From positions 2,790,001 through 2,854,000 of the forward strand of contig NZ_JADLQN010000001.1 of NCBI RefSeq assembly GCF_015477835.1: a stretch of DNA of 64,000 nt, given 5' to 3'. Below, piece after piece: positions 26,217 through 33,446 of the stretch. Each line of letters starts with the position of its first letter. The first letter of the stretch is position 1. Source of the DNA: Nocardia higoensis (GTDB lineage: Bacteria; Actinomycetota; Actinomycetes; Mycobacteriales; Mycobacteriaceae). Below the pieces are notes generated by a model. It was not told where the DNA came from, did no database searches, and saw only the letters and a list, made by a program, of their open reading frames with translations. The position numbers were made by a program, and so were the translations under genes.

Positions 26217-26480
26217 TCAGGATACCGATCCGATCCAGGGCGTAGCTCGGCTTGACGAAGACTGATGGTGGTATTGGCGGTTCTCGTTGACCAGCCCCCC
26301 GGAATAGAGCCGGTGATTTCGTTCTGTGTTCAGGCAGCCCGCGAGCCAGCGGGTATCGGGTATTGGCGCAGCGCGCTCGGAGCGGAACCTATCAAACCAG
26401 ACGAGGGCGGCGTTGAGGACACTCGACGTCGAGGGCAGGTCGAGTTCGATTCGCCCCTGCGTCGAGTGGTTGTCGACAAC
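26217..26480 (-). pseudogene. Possible remnant of a coding region
   Basis: On the minus strand the frame ending at 26217 reads smoothly (LNAALVWFDRFRSERAAPIP then DTRWLAGCLNTERNHRLYSG), ending SSRATPWIGSVS. No start codon with a ribosome-binding site is found before it runs into the promoter and body of the divergent regulator. It looks like the 3' part of a truncated gene. Family unknown. Confidence 0.25.
26469..26480. promoter_or_regulatory. Perfect 12-bp palindrome upstream of regulator copy 2
   Basis: GTTGTCGACAAC is fully self-complementary and lies 94 bp upstream of the regulator start. It is a candidate binding site for a dimeric regulator. Confidence 0.35.
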
Positions 26481-26502
26481 TATCGCCCCGCGTGAGGTCT
26501 GG

Positions 26503-26547
26503 AAGGGACAGCCGGGGGACAACCGAAGGCCAGCCGAAGGACAGCCG
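26503..26547 (+). repeat. Four tandem 11-12-bp repeats upstream of regulator copy 2
   Basis: AAGGGACAGCCG, GGGGACAACCG, AAGGCCAGCCG and AAGGACAGCCG follow one another directly (consensus AAGGACAGCCG). They end 26 bp before the regulator start. An 11-bp period places each repeat on nearly the same face of the helix, which suits cooperative protein binding. Confidence 0.6.
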
Positions 26548-26573
26548 AGCGGGATCGCCTTACCCTCGATGAC

Positions 26574-27734
26574 ATGAGCGAGTACGTCGGTCAACGGGTC
26601 GCCTTGGAGCGCAGGATCGCCGGGCTGAGCCAGCAAGCCCTGGCCACCCGCGCGGCCTACAGCCTCAGCATGATCAAGGCCGTCGAACAAGGACGTGAGC
26701 CGGCCTCCCCTGGTTTCATCTCCGCCGTGGCGCGCGCACTTCGCATTCTGCCCGAACAGCTCACGGGCGCACCGTACGACGACGGCAAGCCACTCTCCGA
26801 TGCGATCAACGAGCTGTCGGTGCTGCTGGCCGAGGGCCGCCACGCCCGCGCCGTCGATCCTGGCCCGCTGTCACAGATCGCGGCCGATATAGCGGCGGCG
26901 CAACAGCTTTACCGCAGTGACCGCACCCGCCAAACCATCGAGGCGCTGCCCGGCATCATCCGGCGGCTGCACGGCGCGATGGGGGAGCTGGACGGCGACG
27001 AAAAGGCCCGCGCTTACACACTGCTGACGGCGGCGTATGTCCTGGCGGAGTGGTCGGCGCGGCGGGCAGGCCACCTCCTGCTGACACTCCCCGCATTGGA
27101 CCTAGCCGACACCTACGCACCGCTGGCCGATGATCCATACTGGGGTGCATTCTCGATCTTGGCCCGTGCCCGGGTGCTCACCCACTACGGCGAGTCCGGG
27201 GTGGCGGGTCAGCTGATCGAGTCCACCATGTCGGTGGCAGACGAGACACGTGCGGGCCTGGTACTGGCGGGGTACTCCCATCTCGCCGCTGCGGTGAACG
27301 AGGCGCGGAAGCTCAACTACTCCGGCGCGGTGGACCACATCGGTGCCGCACGTGAGATCGTCTCCCACACAGGCCAAACCGATCTCTACATGACCGCGTT
27401 CAGCCCTCTGAATGTCGATATCCACGCCCACGCGATCGAATTGGAAGCAGGCGATCCGCACCGTGCCGCGCACGAGGGAGCCATACTCACCTACCCTTCC
27501 GACGCTCCACCGACCAGAATCGGCCATCACTGGCAGGACAACGCCCGCGCCTGGCTCATGGCGGGCAAGGCCGACAAGGCCCTGGCCGCGCTGAACAAGG
27601 CTCGTGCTGCGGCCCCTCAGCAGACCCGCCTGCATCCCAGCGTGCGGGAGACTGTGCAGGGGATTGCCTCACTGCAACGGCGTCAGAGCGAAGGGCTCGT
27701 CGGGTTCGCATCCTGGCTCGGGGCCGTCCTGTAG
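26574..27734 (+). CDS. HTH (XRE)-helical-repeat regulator, copy 2
   Basis: A 386-aa paralogue of the regulators at 23.2 and 28.0 kb. The HTH is at about residues 4-62 (LSQQALATRAAYSLSMIKAV then EQGREPASPGFISAVARALR). The helical C-terminal domain ends HPSVRETVQGIASLQRRQ ... GFASWLGAVL. It starts at ATG 26574. Unlike copies 1 and 3 it is on the plus strand and has no 97-aa/30-aa cassette next to it. Its upstream region instead carries tandem repeats and a palindrome. It may have lost its partner or may respond to the peptide from the other copies. Confidence 0.82.
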   Translation: MSEYVGQRVALERRIAGLSQQALATRAAYSLSMIKAVEQGREPASPGFISAVARALRILPEQLTGAPYDDGKPLSDAINELSVLLAEGRHARAVDPGPLSQIAADIAAAQQLYRSDRTRQTIEALPGIIRRLHGAMGELDGDEKARAYTLLTAAYVLAEWSARRAGHLLLTLPALDLADTYAPLADDPYWGAFSILARARVLTHYGESGVAGQLIESTMSVADETRAGLVLAGYSHLAAAVNEARKLNYSGAVDHIGAAREIVSHTGQTDLYMTAFSPLNVDIHAHAIELEAGDPHRAAHEGAILTYPSDAPPTRIGHHWQDNARAWLMAGKADKALAALNKARAAAPQQTRLHPSVRETVQGIASLQRRQSEGLVGFASWLGAVL

Positions 27735-27999
27735 GTACACGCTCTACGCCCGGAGGGAGGACGTTTTCCCGGCTCCGGCCGGGCAGAACCTTCACAACGT
27801 CTCAGCTTGTCCGCCCTCGAGCGATTGCGAACAGCTGCAGATGACGACTCGGAGCCGCAAACGGAATCCCGTCCGTAGCCGATCACCGAGAATGACGCTG
27901 CCGCCGGCTCCACCCATACAGCGCCGCCATGCGCATCCGGCTTGATCCAGACACGACAGCACCGGGAATGCGCAGGCTACTGCCTGCAAGCCGTGGTCG

Positions 28000-29172
28000 T
28001 CAGATCTTGACGTTCACCCACCGGGCGAAGCTCGCGAGGCTGTCGGTGCGCCGCCGCTCGGCCGCTGCGACCGCGTGCAGGGTCTCACGCACGGACGGGT
28101 GGAGTCGGGTCTGTTGCGGCGCCACAGCGCGCGCGGCGTTCAGCGCGCGTAGCGCCTTATCCGGCTGGCCGACGAGCACCCACGCGCGCGCCACGTCCTG
28201 CCAGTGGTGGCCTGCGCGCGGCGGGGCGATGCCCGCGGGCAGCACCATCGCCGAGCCTTCGCGCGCCGCACGGTCGGGGTCGCCGGATTCGAGCGCGACG
28301 GCGCACGCATGGATGCCGACGTTTCCGGGGCCGAACAGGGTGCCGTAGAGGTCGGACTCTCCGGGCATCGCCGGGGCGATCCGGCGCGCGTGTTCGATGT
28401 GCTCGGCCGCGATATCCGGCCGACACCCGCGGGCGGCGACGATCGCGCCGCACAGGTGTCCGTAGCCGCGTACCGCGTTCGCGGCTTCGCTGTCGCCCTC
28501 GATGTCGTCGAGCGCGTTCTCCACCAGAGCTAGGCCGGTGTCCGTTCCGTTGTGATACATCAGGATTCGCGCGCGCTTGATCTTGGCTTGTGCCGAGTAC
28601 AGCGGATCGTCGGCGACGGCGGCCGTCCACTCGAGGCGATCGAGCACGGCCGGGGCGAGGTGGGTGAATCCGAAGCGTCGACACAGCCGTTCCGCGGTGA
28701 CGTATGCGGCCGACAACAGTGAAGCGACCTTGCCGCGGTCGTCGTCGCTCGCGGCGTGCAGTGCGCCGTAGAGCTGACGCAGCAGCACCGGCAGGCGGGA
28801 GAGCGCCAGGCGGCCCTTATCGTTGCGGTACGCCGCGTCCACCGCGGCCATCTCGGTGGCGAGTTCGGCCAGCGGCGGCGGGTCGACACCGCGCACATAC
28901 GGCCCCTCGGCGAGCAGGGCGCGCAGTTCGGCCAGACCGTCGAGCAGACCGCCTTCCTCGATGATGTCGTAGTACGGGGCGCCGGTCAGATACTCCGGTT
29001 CGACTCCGAGGACCGCGGCGACCGCGGCGACGAATCCCGGTGAGGCCGGTTCCCGGTTCTGTTCGACAGCGCGCACCATCGAGACGCTGTATTTCGCGCG
29101 CTGCGCGAGCTGCACCTGCTTCAGGCCGGCGAGCTTGCGCAGGCCGGCGATGCGGTCCCCTGTGGTAGTCAC
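28000..29172 (-). CDS. HTH (XRE)-helical-repeat regulator, copy 3
   Basis: A 390-aa paralogue. The HTH is at about residues 5-62 (LKQVQLAQRAKYSVSMVRAV then EQNREPASPGFVAAVAAVLG). The long helical domain ends HPSVRETLHAVAAAERRRTD and FARWVNVKI. GTG 29172 (VTTTGDRIAGLRKLAG) is preferred over an upstream extension. It is divergent from cassette B, mirroring copy 1 and cassette A. Copies 2 and 3 share more motifs (SMIKAVEQ/SMVRAVEQ, TGAPY) with each other than with copy 1. The regulators are clearly more diverged than the 97%-identical cassettes. Confidence 0.82.
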   Translation of the reverse strand: MTTTGDRIAGLRKLAGLKQVQLAQRAKYSVSMVRAVEQNREPASPGFVAAVAAVLGVEPEYLTGAPYYDIIEEGGLLDGLAELRALLAEGPYVRGVDPPPLAELATEMAAVDAAYRNDKGRLALSRLPVLLRQLYGALHAASDDDRGKVASLLSAAYVTAERLCRRFGFTHLAPAVLDRLEWTAAVADDPLYSAQAKIKRARILMYHNGTDTGLALVENALDDIEGDSEAANAVRGYGHLCGAIVAARGCRPDIAAEHIEHARRIAPAMPGESDLYGTLFGPGNVGIHACAVALESGDPDRAAREGSAMVLPAGIAPPRAGHHWQDVARAWVLVGQPDKALRALNAARAVAPQQTRLHPSVRETLHAVAAAERRRTDSLASFARWVNVKI

Positions 29173-29379
29173 CGCGGAACCTCCGATGTTCGGGGGCGGT
29201 CTCTCACGTTGGTACACATCGAGCCTAACCGAGTTACGCCTGGTCATCCCGGCTCTGTCACTCGACTGTCACTCCCCGACAACGATTCCCGCGACGCTGG
29301 GCCGCAACACCCGCCGCCGGGTCGAGCGCGGTGCTCCTCGGCGGCGGGTGTCACCACCGACACCAGGGGAAGGCAGGGG

Positions 29380-29673
29380 ATGAACGCGCTCGGATGGATA
29401 GACCCGTGCTCGCCGACACCGCAATGGGATACCGCGCAGATACGCCGGTTGGCACGCCGGTTGGGGTATCCGCTTCGGTGGGCCGATCCCGCTTCCACCC
29501 TCGGACTGGTCGAGCAGGTCGAGGCGGCCGGAGCCGAGGTGGTCCTGTTGTCGTCGTCGGCCCACATCGACGTCGTGACATTGGACCGCCTGATGTCGCG
29601 CGCCGACGTCGAATGCGCCGCGCCACGAGCATCGTTCGGCCGCTGGTCACCATTGAGCGGGGTGCGCCGGTGA
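29380..29673 (+). CDS. Cassette protein, 97 aa, copy B
   Basis: Differs from copy A at two residues only: Thr for Ala in DPASTLGLV and Arg for Cys in RLMSRADVE. It has the same ribosome-binding site and the same overlap with the following 30-aa gene. Conservation of the frame across ten base changes argues that it is expressed and useful. The function is unknown. Confidence 0.75.
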   Translation: MNALGWIDPCSPTPQWDTAQIRRLARRLGYPLRWADPASTLGLVEQVEAAGAEVVLLSSSAHIDVVTLDRLMSRADVECAAPRASFGRWSPLSGVRR

Positions 29674-29762
29674 CCGGGACGGACATCGGACTCGCCTTCG
29701 TGATCGCGCTGCCTCTCGCGGTCGTCGCAGCCATGATCTTCTGGCCGTCCGACTACGACTGA
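29670..29762 (+). CDS. 30-aa hydrophobic peptide, copy B
   Basis: Identical in DNA and protein to the peptide at 24861-24953. GTG start coupled to the 97-aa gene stop. Candidate membrane micro-protein or signalling-peptide precursor with C-terminal FWPSDYD. Confidence 0.6.
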   Translation: MTGTDIGLAFVIALPLAVVAAMIFWPSDYD

Positions 29763-29900
29763 GGTCCGCCGGCGGGGTCTGGGCACGCCGAAACCCCAGC
29801 TCGTGGCTACGGCGGGCAGGAAAGTACGGGATCGGCGGCCCACCGGCGCGAGGCCGACCGGTCGCGGTTTTCGTCCGCGAAGGCAGCACCTGTTCTCCGG

Positions 29901-29974
29901 TGCCCCCAGTCGGACTCGAACCGACACTGTGCGGATTTTAAGTCCGCTGCCTCTGCCAATTGGGCTATAGGGGC
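29901..29974 (-). tRNA. tRNA-Leu(UAA), 74 nt
   Basis: The acceptor arms GCCCCTA and TGGGGGC pair (one G-U). The D-arm has TTGGCAGA. The anticodon arm GCGGA-CTTAAAA-TCCGC gives anticodon UAA. The T-arm is GTCGG-TTCGAGT-CCGAC. The discriminator base is A, and CCA is not encoded. The variable region is only about 5 nt, whereas bacterial leucine tRNAs normally have a long variable arm. The HxlR gene upstream on the same strand ends 10 bp inside the tRNA 5' end. Confidence 0.85.
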
Positions 29975-30516
29975 GTGGGCTCAGAGTACCCAGCCGTACG
30001 AGCGTCCTGAGAGCGGGCACGGTCCTGCCGTCGATCCGGATTCAGCCGGATCTCGATCCGGTCGGGCTCGGCGTCCTCGACCGGGTCGGCGGTGACGCGG
30101 ACGCGGACGGGGCGCCCGGTGCCGGTTTCGACGAACGACAACGGCGGGCGGCCGCCTTGGAGGTGCTTGTCACCCCACTGCATCAGCGACAGGAAGACCG
30201 GCAGGAGGTCTTGGCCCGCCTCGGTCAGCCGGTACTCCTGGCGGGCGCGGCTGCCCGGTTCCCGATAGGGCACGCGGGTGACGATGCCCGCGGACTCCAA
30301 CTGTTTGAGCGCCCGGGAGATGGCCGGGGCGGAGGTGCCTACACGGGTGACGAAATCCTCGAATCGTGTGGTCCCGTAGAAGAACTCGCGTACCACAAGA
30401 AACACCGTCTTGGTGCTCAGTAGTTCCAGCGCACGCTCGGCCGAGCAACCGTCGCCGATCGACCAGGCGCCCCGGTCGCGCAAACGCTCCTCGAACTCCA
30501 TCGCCATGCCGACCAT
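29965..30516 (-). CDS. HxlR/MarR-type winged-helix regulator
   Basis: A 183-aa regulator. The HxlR core is at about residues 18-115: CSAERALELLSTKTVFLVVR, FYGTTRFEDFVTRVGTSAPA, ISRALKQLESAGIVTRVPYR and RQEYRLTEAGQDLLPVFL. The C-terminal extension is basic and poorly conserved, and its stop TAG lies within the tRNA-Leu gene. Starts at 30516, 30507 and 30501 are all possible. It is divergent from the SDR gene, which it probably represses together with its own promoter through repeats between them. Confidence 0.85.
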   Translation of the reverse strand: MVGMAMEFEERLRDRGAWSIGDGCSAERALELLSTKTVFLVVREFFYGTTRFEDFVTRVGTSAPAISRALKQLESAGIVTRVPYREPGSRARQEYRLTEAGQDLLPVFLSLMQWGDKHLQGGRPPLSFVETGTGRPVRVRVTADPVEDAEPDRIEIRLNPDRRQDRARSQDARTAGYSEPTPL

Positions 30517-30517
30517 T

Positions 30518-30568
30518 CTAACTAACGGTTGCGTTAGCCACGCGTGTCGTGCTCTCATCTAACTAACG
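30518..30568. promoter_or_regulatory. Direct and inverted CTAAC repeats between HxlR and SDR genes
   Basis: CTAACTAACG occurs at 30518-30527 and again at 30559-30568, 41 bp apart (about four helical turns). The first copy is also part of an inverted repeat CTAACG-GTTG-CGTTAG (30522-30537). This is a likely operator region for the HxlR protein controlling both directions. Confidence 0.45.
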
Positions 30569-30595
30569 ACATCATTACTCAGATGGAGGACAGAG

Positions 30596-31297
30596 ATGGT
30601 CGAGATAGCTGGCCAAGTGGCCGTGGTGACAGGCGGGCGGCGCGGGCTCGGCGCGGCGCTGGTCGAGGAGTTGCTGGCGCGCGGAGCGCGGAAGGTGTAC
30701 TCCACGGCGCGCTCGGAGTTCGCCGACGAGCGGCCGGAGGTGGTCACCGCCGAGCTCGAGGTCCGCTCGGCGGAAGCGGTGGCGGCGCTGGCGGCACTGG
30801 CGGGCGACGCCGAGATTGTGTTCAACAACGCGGGCGTACTGGTGCCCGAGGCATTGCTGACCGGCGATCTCGCGGGCATCACCGAGACCTTCGAGGTCAA
30901 CACACTCGGTCCGTTGCGAGTGGCGCGGGCGTTCGCGCCGATCCTGGCCGCCAACGGCGGAGGCGCGCTGGTGAACATGCACTCCGTGCTGTCCTGGCTG
31001 GCCGGAAGCGGGGCCTACGGCGCGTCCAAAGCGGCGGCGTGGTCGGTGACGAATTCGCTGCGCCTCGAGCTGGCACGGCAGCACACGCAGGTGGTCGGTG
31101 TACACGCGGGGTTCATCGACACCGAGATGGTGGCCGCGATCCCCCGGCCCAAGGCCACGCCCGCCGAGATCGCCGCGCGCATCCTCGACGGGCTCGAAGC
31201 GGGCGAGAGCGAAGTGCTCGCCGACGACGTCACCGTCGCCGTCAAAGCCGCGTTGGGCGGGCCGGTCGAACGGCTGACCTTCGCCGCCGCCGGCTGA
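30596..31297 (+). CDS. Short-chain dehydrogenase/reductase
   Basis: A 233-aa NAD(P)-dependent oxidoreductase with a Rossmann fold. VVTGGRRGLGAAL is the TGxxxGxG nucleotide loop and FNNAGVL is the NNAG motif. The catalytic Ser lies in NMHSVLSWLAG, with Tyr and Lys in AYGASKAA. It is complete, with ATG 30596 behind GGAGG. It is divergent from the HxlR regulator and 37 bp upstream of a tautomerase gene, so the pair may act together on a carbonyl compound. The substrate is unknown. Confidence 0.9.
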   Translation: MVEIAGQVAVVTGGRRGLGAALVEELLARGARKVYSTARSEFADERPEVVTAELEVRSAEAVAALAALAGDAEIVFNNAGVLVPEALLTGDLAGITETFEVNTLGPLRVARAFAPILAANGGGALVNMHSVLSWLAGSGAYGASKAAAWSVTNSLRLELARQHTQVVGVHAGFIDTEMVAAIPRPKATPAEIAARILDGLEAGESEVLADDVTVAVKAALGGPVERLTFAAAG

Positions 31298-31334
31298 ACC
31301 ACATCATCCATCGATCGAAGGAGAACGAACCGCC

Positions 31335-31760
31335 ATGCCTTTGTGGAGCATCCACCACACGCCCGGCATTTTCACCACCGAGCAGAAGCACGCGCTCGCC
31401 GCGCACATCACCGACCACTACGAGCAGGTCGGGCTCCCCCGGTTCTACGTGATCACGCTGTTCCACGAGATCCGGCCCGCGGACTTCTTCGTCGGCGGCG
31501 AACCGACCGAGGTCGGCGTCCGGATCGTCATCGACCACATCGCCCGGGCCGCGCCCGATCAGGAGTCGCGCAAGCAGACCGCCCGCTGGATCAACCGCAT
31601 GCTTCGGCCCCACCTCACCGGGCGCACAGGGCTGCACTGGGAGTTCCACGTGGACGAGACCAGCGCGGACTTGTGGATGATCAACGGGATCGCGCCGCCA
31701 CCGGGCGGTTCCGAGGCCGAGCGTAGCTGGGCGCGGCACAACGCCACCTCGCCCTACTGA
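31335..31760 (+). CDS. Tautomerase superfamily protein (cis-CaaD-like)
   Basis: A 141-aa protein starting Met-Pro (MPLWSIHHTPGIFT). In this superfamily Met is removed and Pro1 is the catalytic base. The length (double the 4-oxalocrotonate tautomerase unit) and the His/Arg/Glu pattern fit the cis-3-chloroacrylic acid dehalogenase-like group. ATG 31335 has a GAAGGAG site just upstream. It probably shares a transcript with the SDR gene. Confidence 0.83.
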   Translation: MPLWSIHHTPGIFTTEQKHALAAHITDHYEQVGLPRFYVITLFHEIRPADFFVGGEPTEVGVRIVIDHIARAAPDQESRKQTARWINRMLRPHLTGRTGLHWEFHVDETSADLWMINGIAPPPGGSEAERSWARHNATSPY

Positions 31761-31914
31761 ACCTCGGTCACCTCGGCGGCGATGTCGATCGACACCTCGG
31801 CCCGGGCCACGCACGATCGGATCCCCGGCCCTGTCGAAGGTCGCCCTGCCGAGGACCGGCCCCTGCCGATCGATCGGCGCGGCGTGCAGCCCGCACCTCG
31901 ATTCCAGCCGGAGC

Positions 31915-33429
31915 TCAGGCGGGGTCTGTGCGGAGCTCCACGTCGGCGGCGGTCGCCGACAACTGCTTGCCGAGCAGCGAGTGGCGGCGGCTGTAGACGA
32001 AGTAGACCAGCAGGCCGAGCCCCATCCAGACGACGAAGCGGATCCAGGTCTCGATGGAGAGGTTGACCATCAGCCACAGGCAGGCCAGCACGGCCAGGAT
32101 CGGCAGGACCGGCACCCAGGGGACGCGGAAGCCGCGGGGCAGGTCGGGACGGGTGCGGCGCAGGATGATCACCCCGACGGCCACGAGGACGAAGGCGAAC
32201 AGGGTACCGATATTGACCATTTCCTCGAGAGCGCCCATGTCGACGAAACCGGCGAGAACGGCGCAGGCGATGCCGACGATCACCGTCAGGCGGACGGGGG
32301 TGCCATGCCTACCCGTGTGGGCGAGCTTGCGCGGCAGCAGACCGTCACGGGACATCGCGAACAGCACCCGGGTCTGGCCGAGGTAGAGGACCATGACGAC
32401 GGTGGTCAGACCGGCCAGCGCGCCGATGGAGATGATCTTCTCGGCCCAGGTGACGCCGTTCAGGGCGAAGGCGGTGGCCAGCGTCGCGTCGGTGCCCTGG
32501 AGTTCGGTGTAGGACACCATGCCGGTGAGGATCAGGGCGACGGCGACATAGAGCACGGTGACGATGGCCAGGGAGCCGAGGATGCCGCGCGGGATGTCGC
32601 GTTGCGGGTTCTTGGTCTCCTCGGCGGTGGTGGCGACGACGTCGAAGCCGATGAAGGCGAAGAAGACCAGGCTGGCCGCGGCGAGCAGGCCGTACCAGCC
32701 GAAGGTGCTGTTGCCCGCTCCGGTGAGCCAGGAGAACAGCGACTGGTGGATGCCGGTGTCGCCTTCGCCGGGCTGCGAGGGCGGTACGTAGGGCGAGAGG
32801 TTGTCGATGTCGAAGTAGGCCAGGCCGACGGCGATCACCAGGGCGATCACGCCCAGCTTGATGGCCACGGCCAGCGCCGAGACCCGCGAGGAGATCTTGG
32901 TGCCGATGGCCAGCAGCACACACAGCACGGCGATGAGAAGCACAGCGCCCCAGTCGAAGCGGATGCCGCCGAGGGAGACGGTGGTCGATATGTCGCCGAG
33001 GACCGAGCCGAGGTACTGCGACCAGCCCTTGGCGACCACGGAGACCGCGAGCGCGAATTCCAGGATCAGATCCCAGCCGATGATCCAGGCCACGAATTCA
33101 CCGAAGGTGGCGTAGGAAAAGGTGTAGGCGCTACCCGCCACCGGGACCGTCGAGGCGAATTCGGCGTAGCAGAGGGCGGTCAGGCCGCAGGCGACGGCGG
33201 CGAAGACGAAGGCCAGCGACACCGAGGGGCCGGCGACATTGCCCGCGGTGCGGGCGGTGAGCGTGAAGATACCGGCGCCGACGACGACGGCGACACCGAA
33301 GATGGTCAGGTCCCAGGCGGTGAGGTCTTTGCGCAGTTTGGAGTCGGGCTCGTCGGTGTCGCGGATCGACTGCTCCACCGATTTCACGCGCAGCCGATGG
33401 GCGGCACTGCCTTTGTAGGGGGTCGACAT
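31915..33429 (-). CDS. APC-family amino acid permease
   Basis: A 504-aa transporter with about 12 transmembrane helices. The first helix region TIFGVAVVVGAGIFTLTART holds the GxG substrate loop. AFIGFDVVATTAEETKNPQR is the helix 6 signature of the cationic amino acid transporter subgroup. It is expected to import an amino acid by proton symport or exchange. It starts 17 bp after the POT transporter stop, so the two transporters are probably co-transcribed. Confidence 0.9.
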   Translation of the reverse strand: MSTPYKGSAAHRLRVKSVEQSIRDTDEPDSKLRKDLTAWDLTIFGVAVVVGAGIFTLTARTAGNVAGPSVSLAFVFAAVACGLTALCYAEFASTVPVAGSAYTFSYATFGEFVAWIIGWDLILEFALAVSVVAKGWSQYLGSVLGDISTTVSLGGIRFDWGAVLLIAVLCVLLAIGTKISSRVSALAVAIKLGVIALVIAVGLAYFDIDNLSPYVPPSQPGEGDTGIHQSLFSWLTGAGNSTFGWYGLLAAASLVFFAFIGFDVVATTAEETKNPQRDIPRGILGSLAIVTVLYVAVALILTGMVSYTELQGTDATLATAFALNGVTWAEKIISIGALAGLTTVVMVLYLGQTRVLFAMSRDGLLPRKLAHTGRHGTPVRLTVIVGIACAVLAGFVDMGALEEMVNIGTLFAFVLVAVGVIILRRTRPDLPRGFRVPWVPVLPILAVLACLWLMVNLSIETWIRFVVWMGLGLLVYFVYSRRHSLLGKQLSATAADVELRTDPA

Positions 33430-33446
33430 CAACGCACTCCTCACTG

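Larger units (their letters stand above)
29309..29763 (+). repeat. 455-bp direct repeat, copy B
   Basis: The second copy of the segment at 24500-24954, offset by exactly 4809 bp with no insertion or deletion. It carries the same perfect 11-bp inverted repeat at its left edge (29309-29319 and 29339-29349) and the same two genes. It lies 137 bp upstream of regulator copy 3 (divergent) and about 140 bp from the tRNA-Leu gene. Confidence 0.95.

Noticed and set aside
26265..26495. 76-codon plus-strand frame starting MVVLAVLVDQPPGIEPV
   Set aside because: It overlaps a minus-strand frame that reads more like protein and runs into the regulator's palindrome. No ribosome-binding site was found.
26503..26547. 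CRISPR-like or iteron array
   Set aside because: Only four contiguous 11-bp units without spacers and with no replication or cas genes nearby. A regulatory repeat is the simpler reading.
23246..29974. Integrated mobile element using the tRNA-Leu 3' end as attachment site
   Set aside because: No integrase, transposase, excisionase or second copy of the tRNA 3' end was found in the window. The idea is kept only as a weak inference.
31761..31914. Possible gene tail between the tautomerase and permease genes (minus-strand frame ending IDIAAEVTEVQ)
   Set aside because: Too short, no start, and no recognised family.
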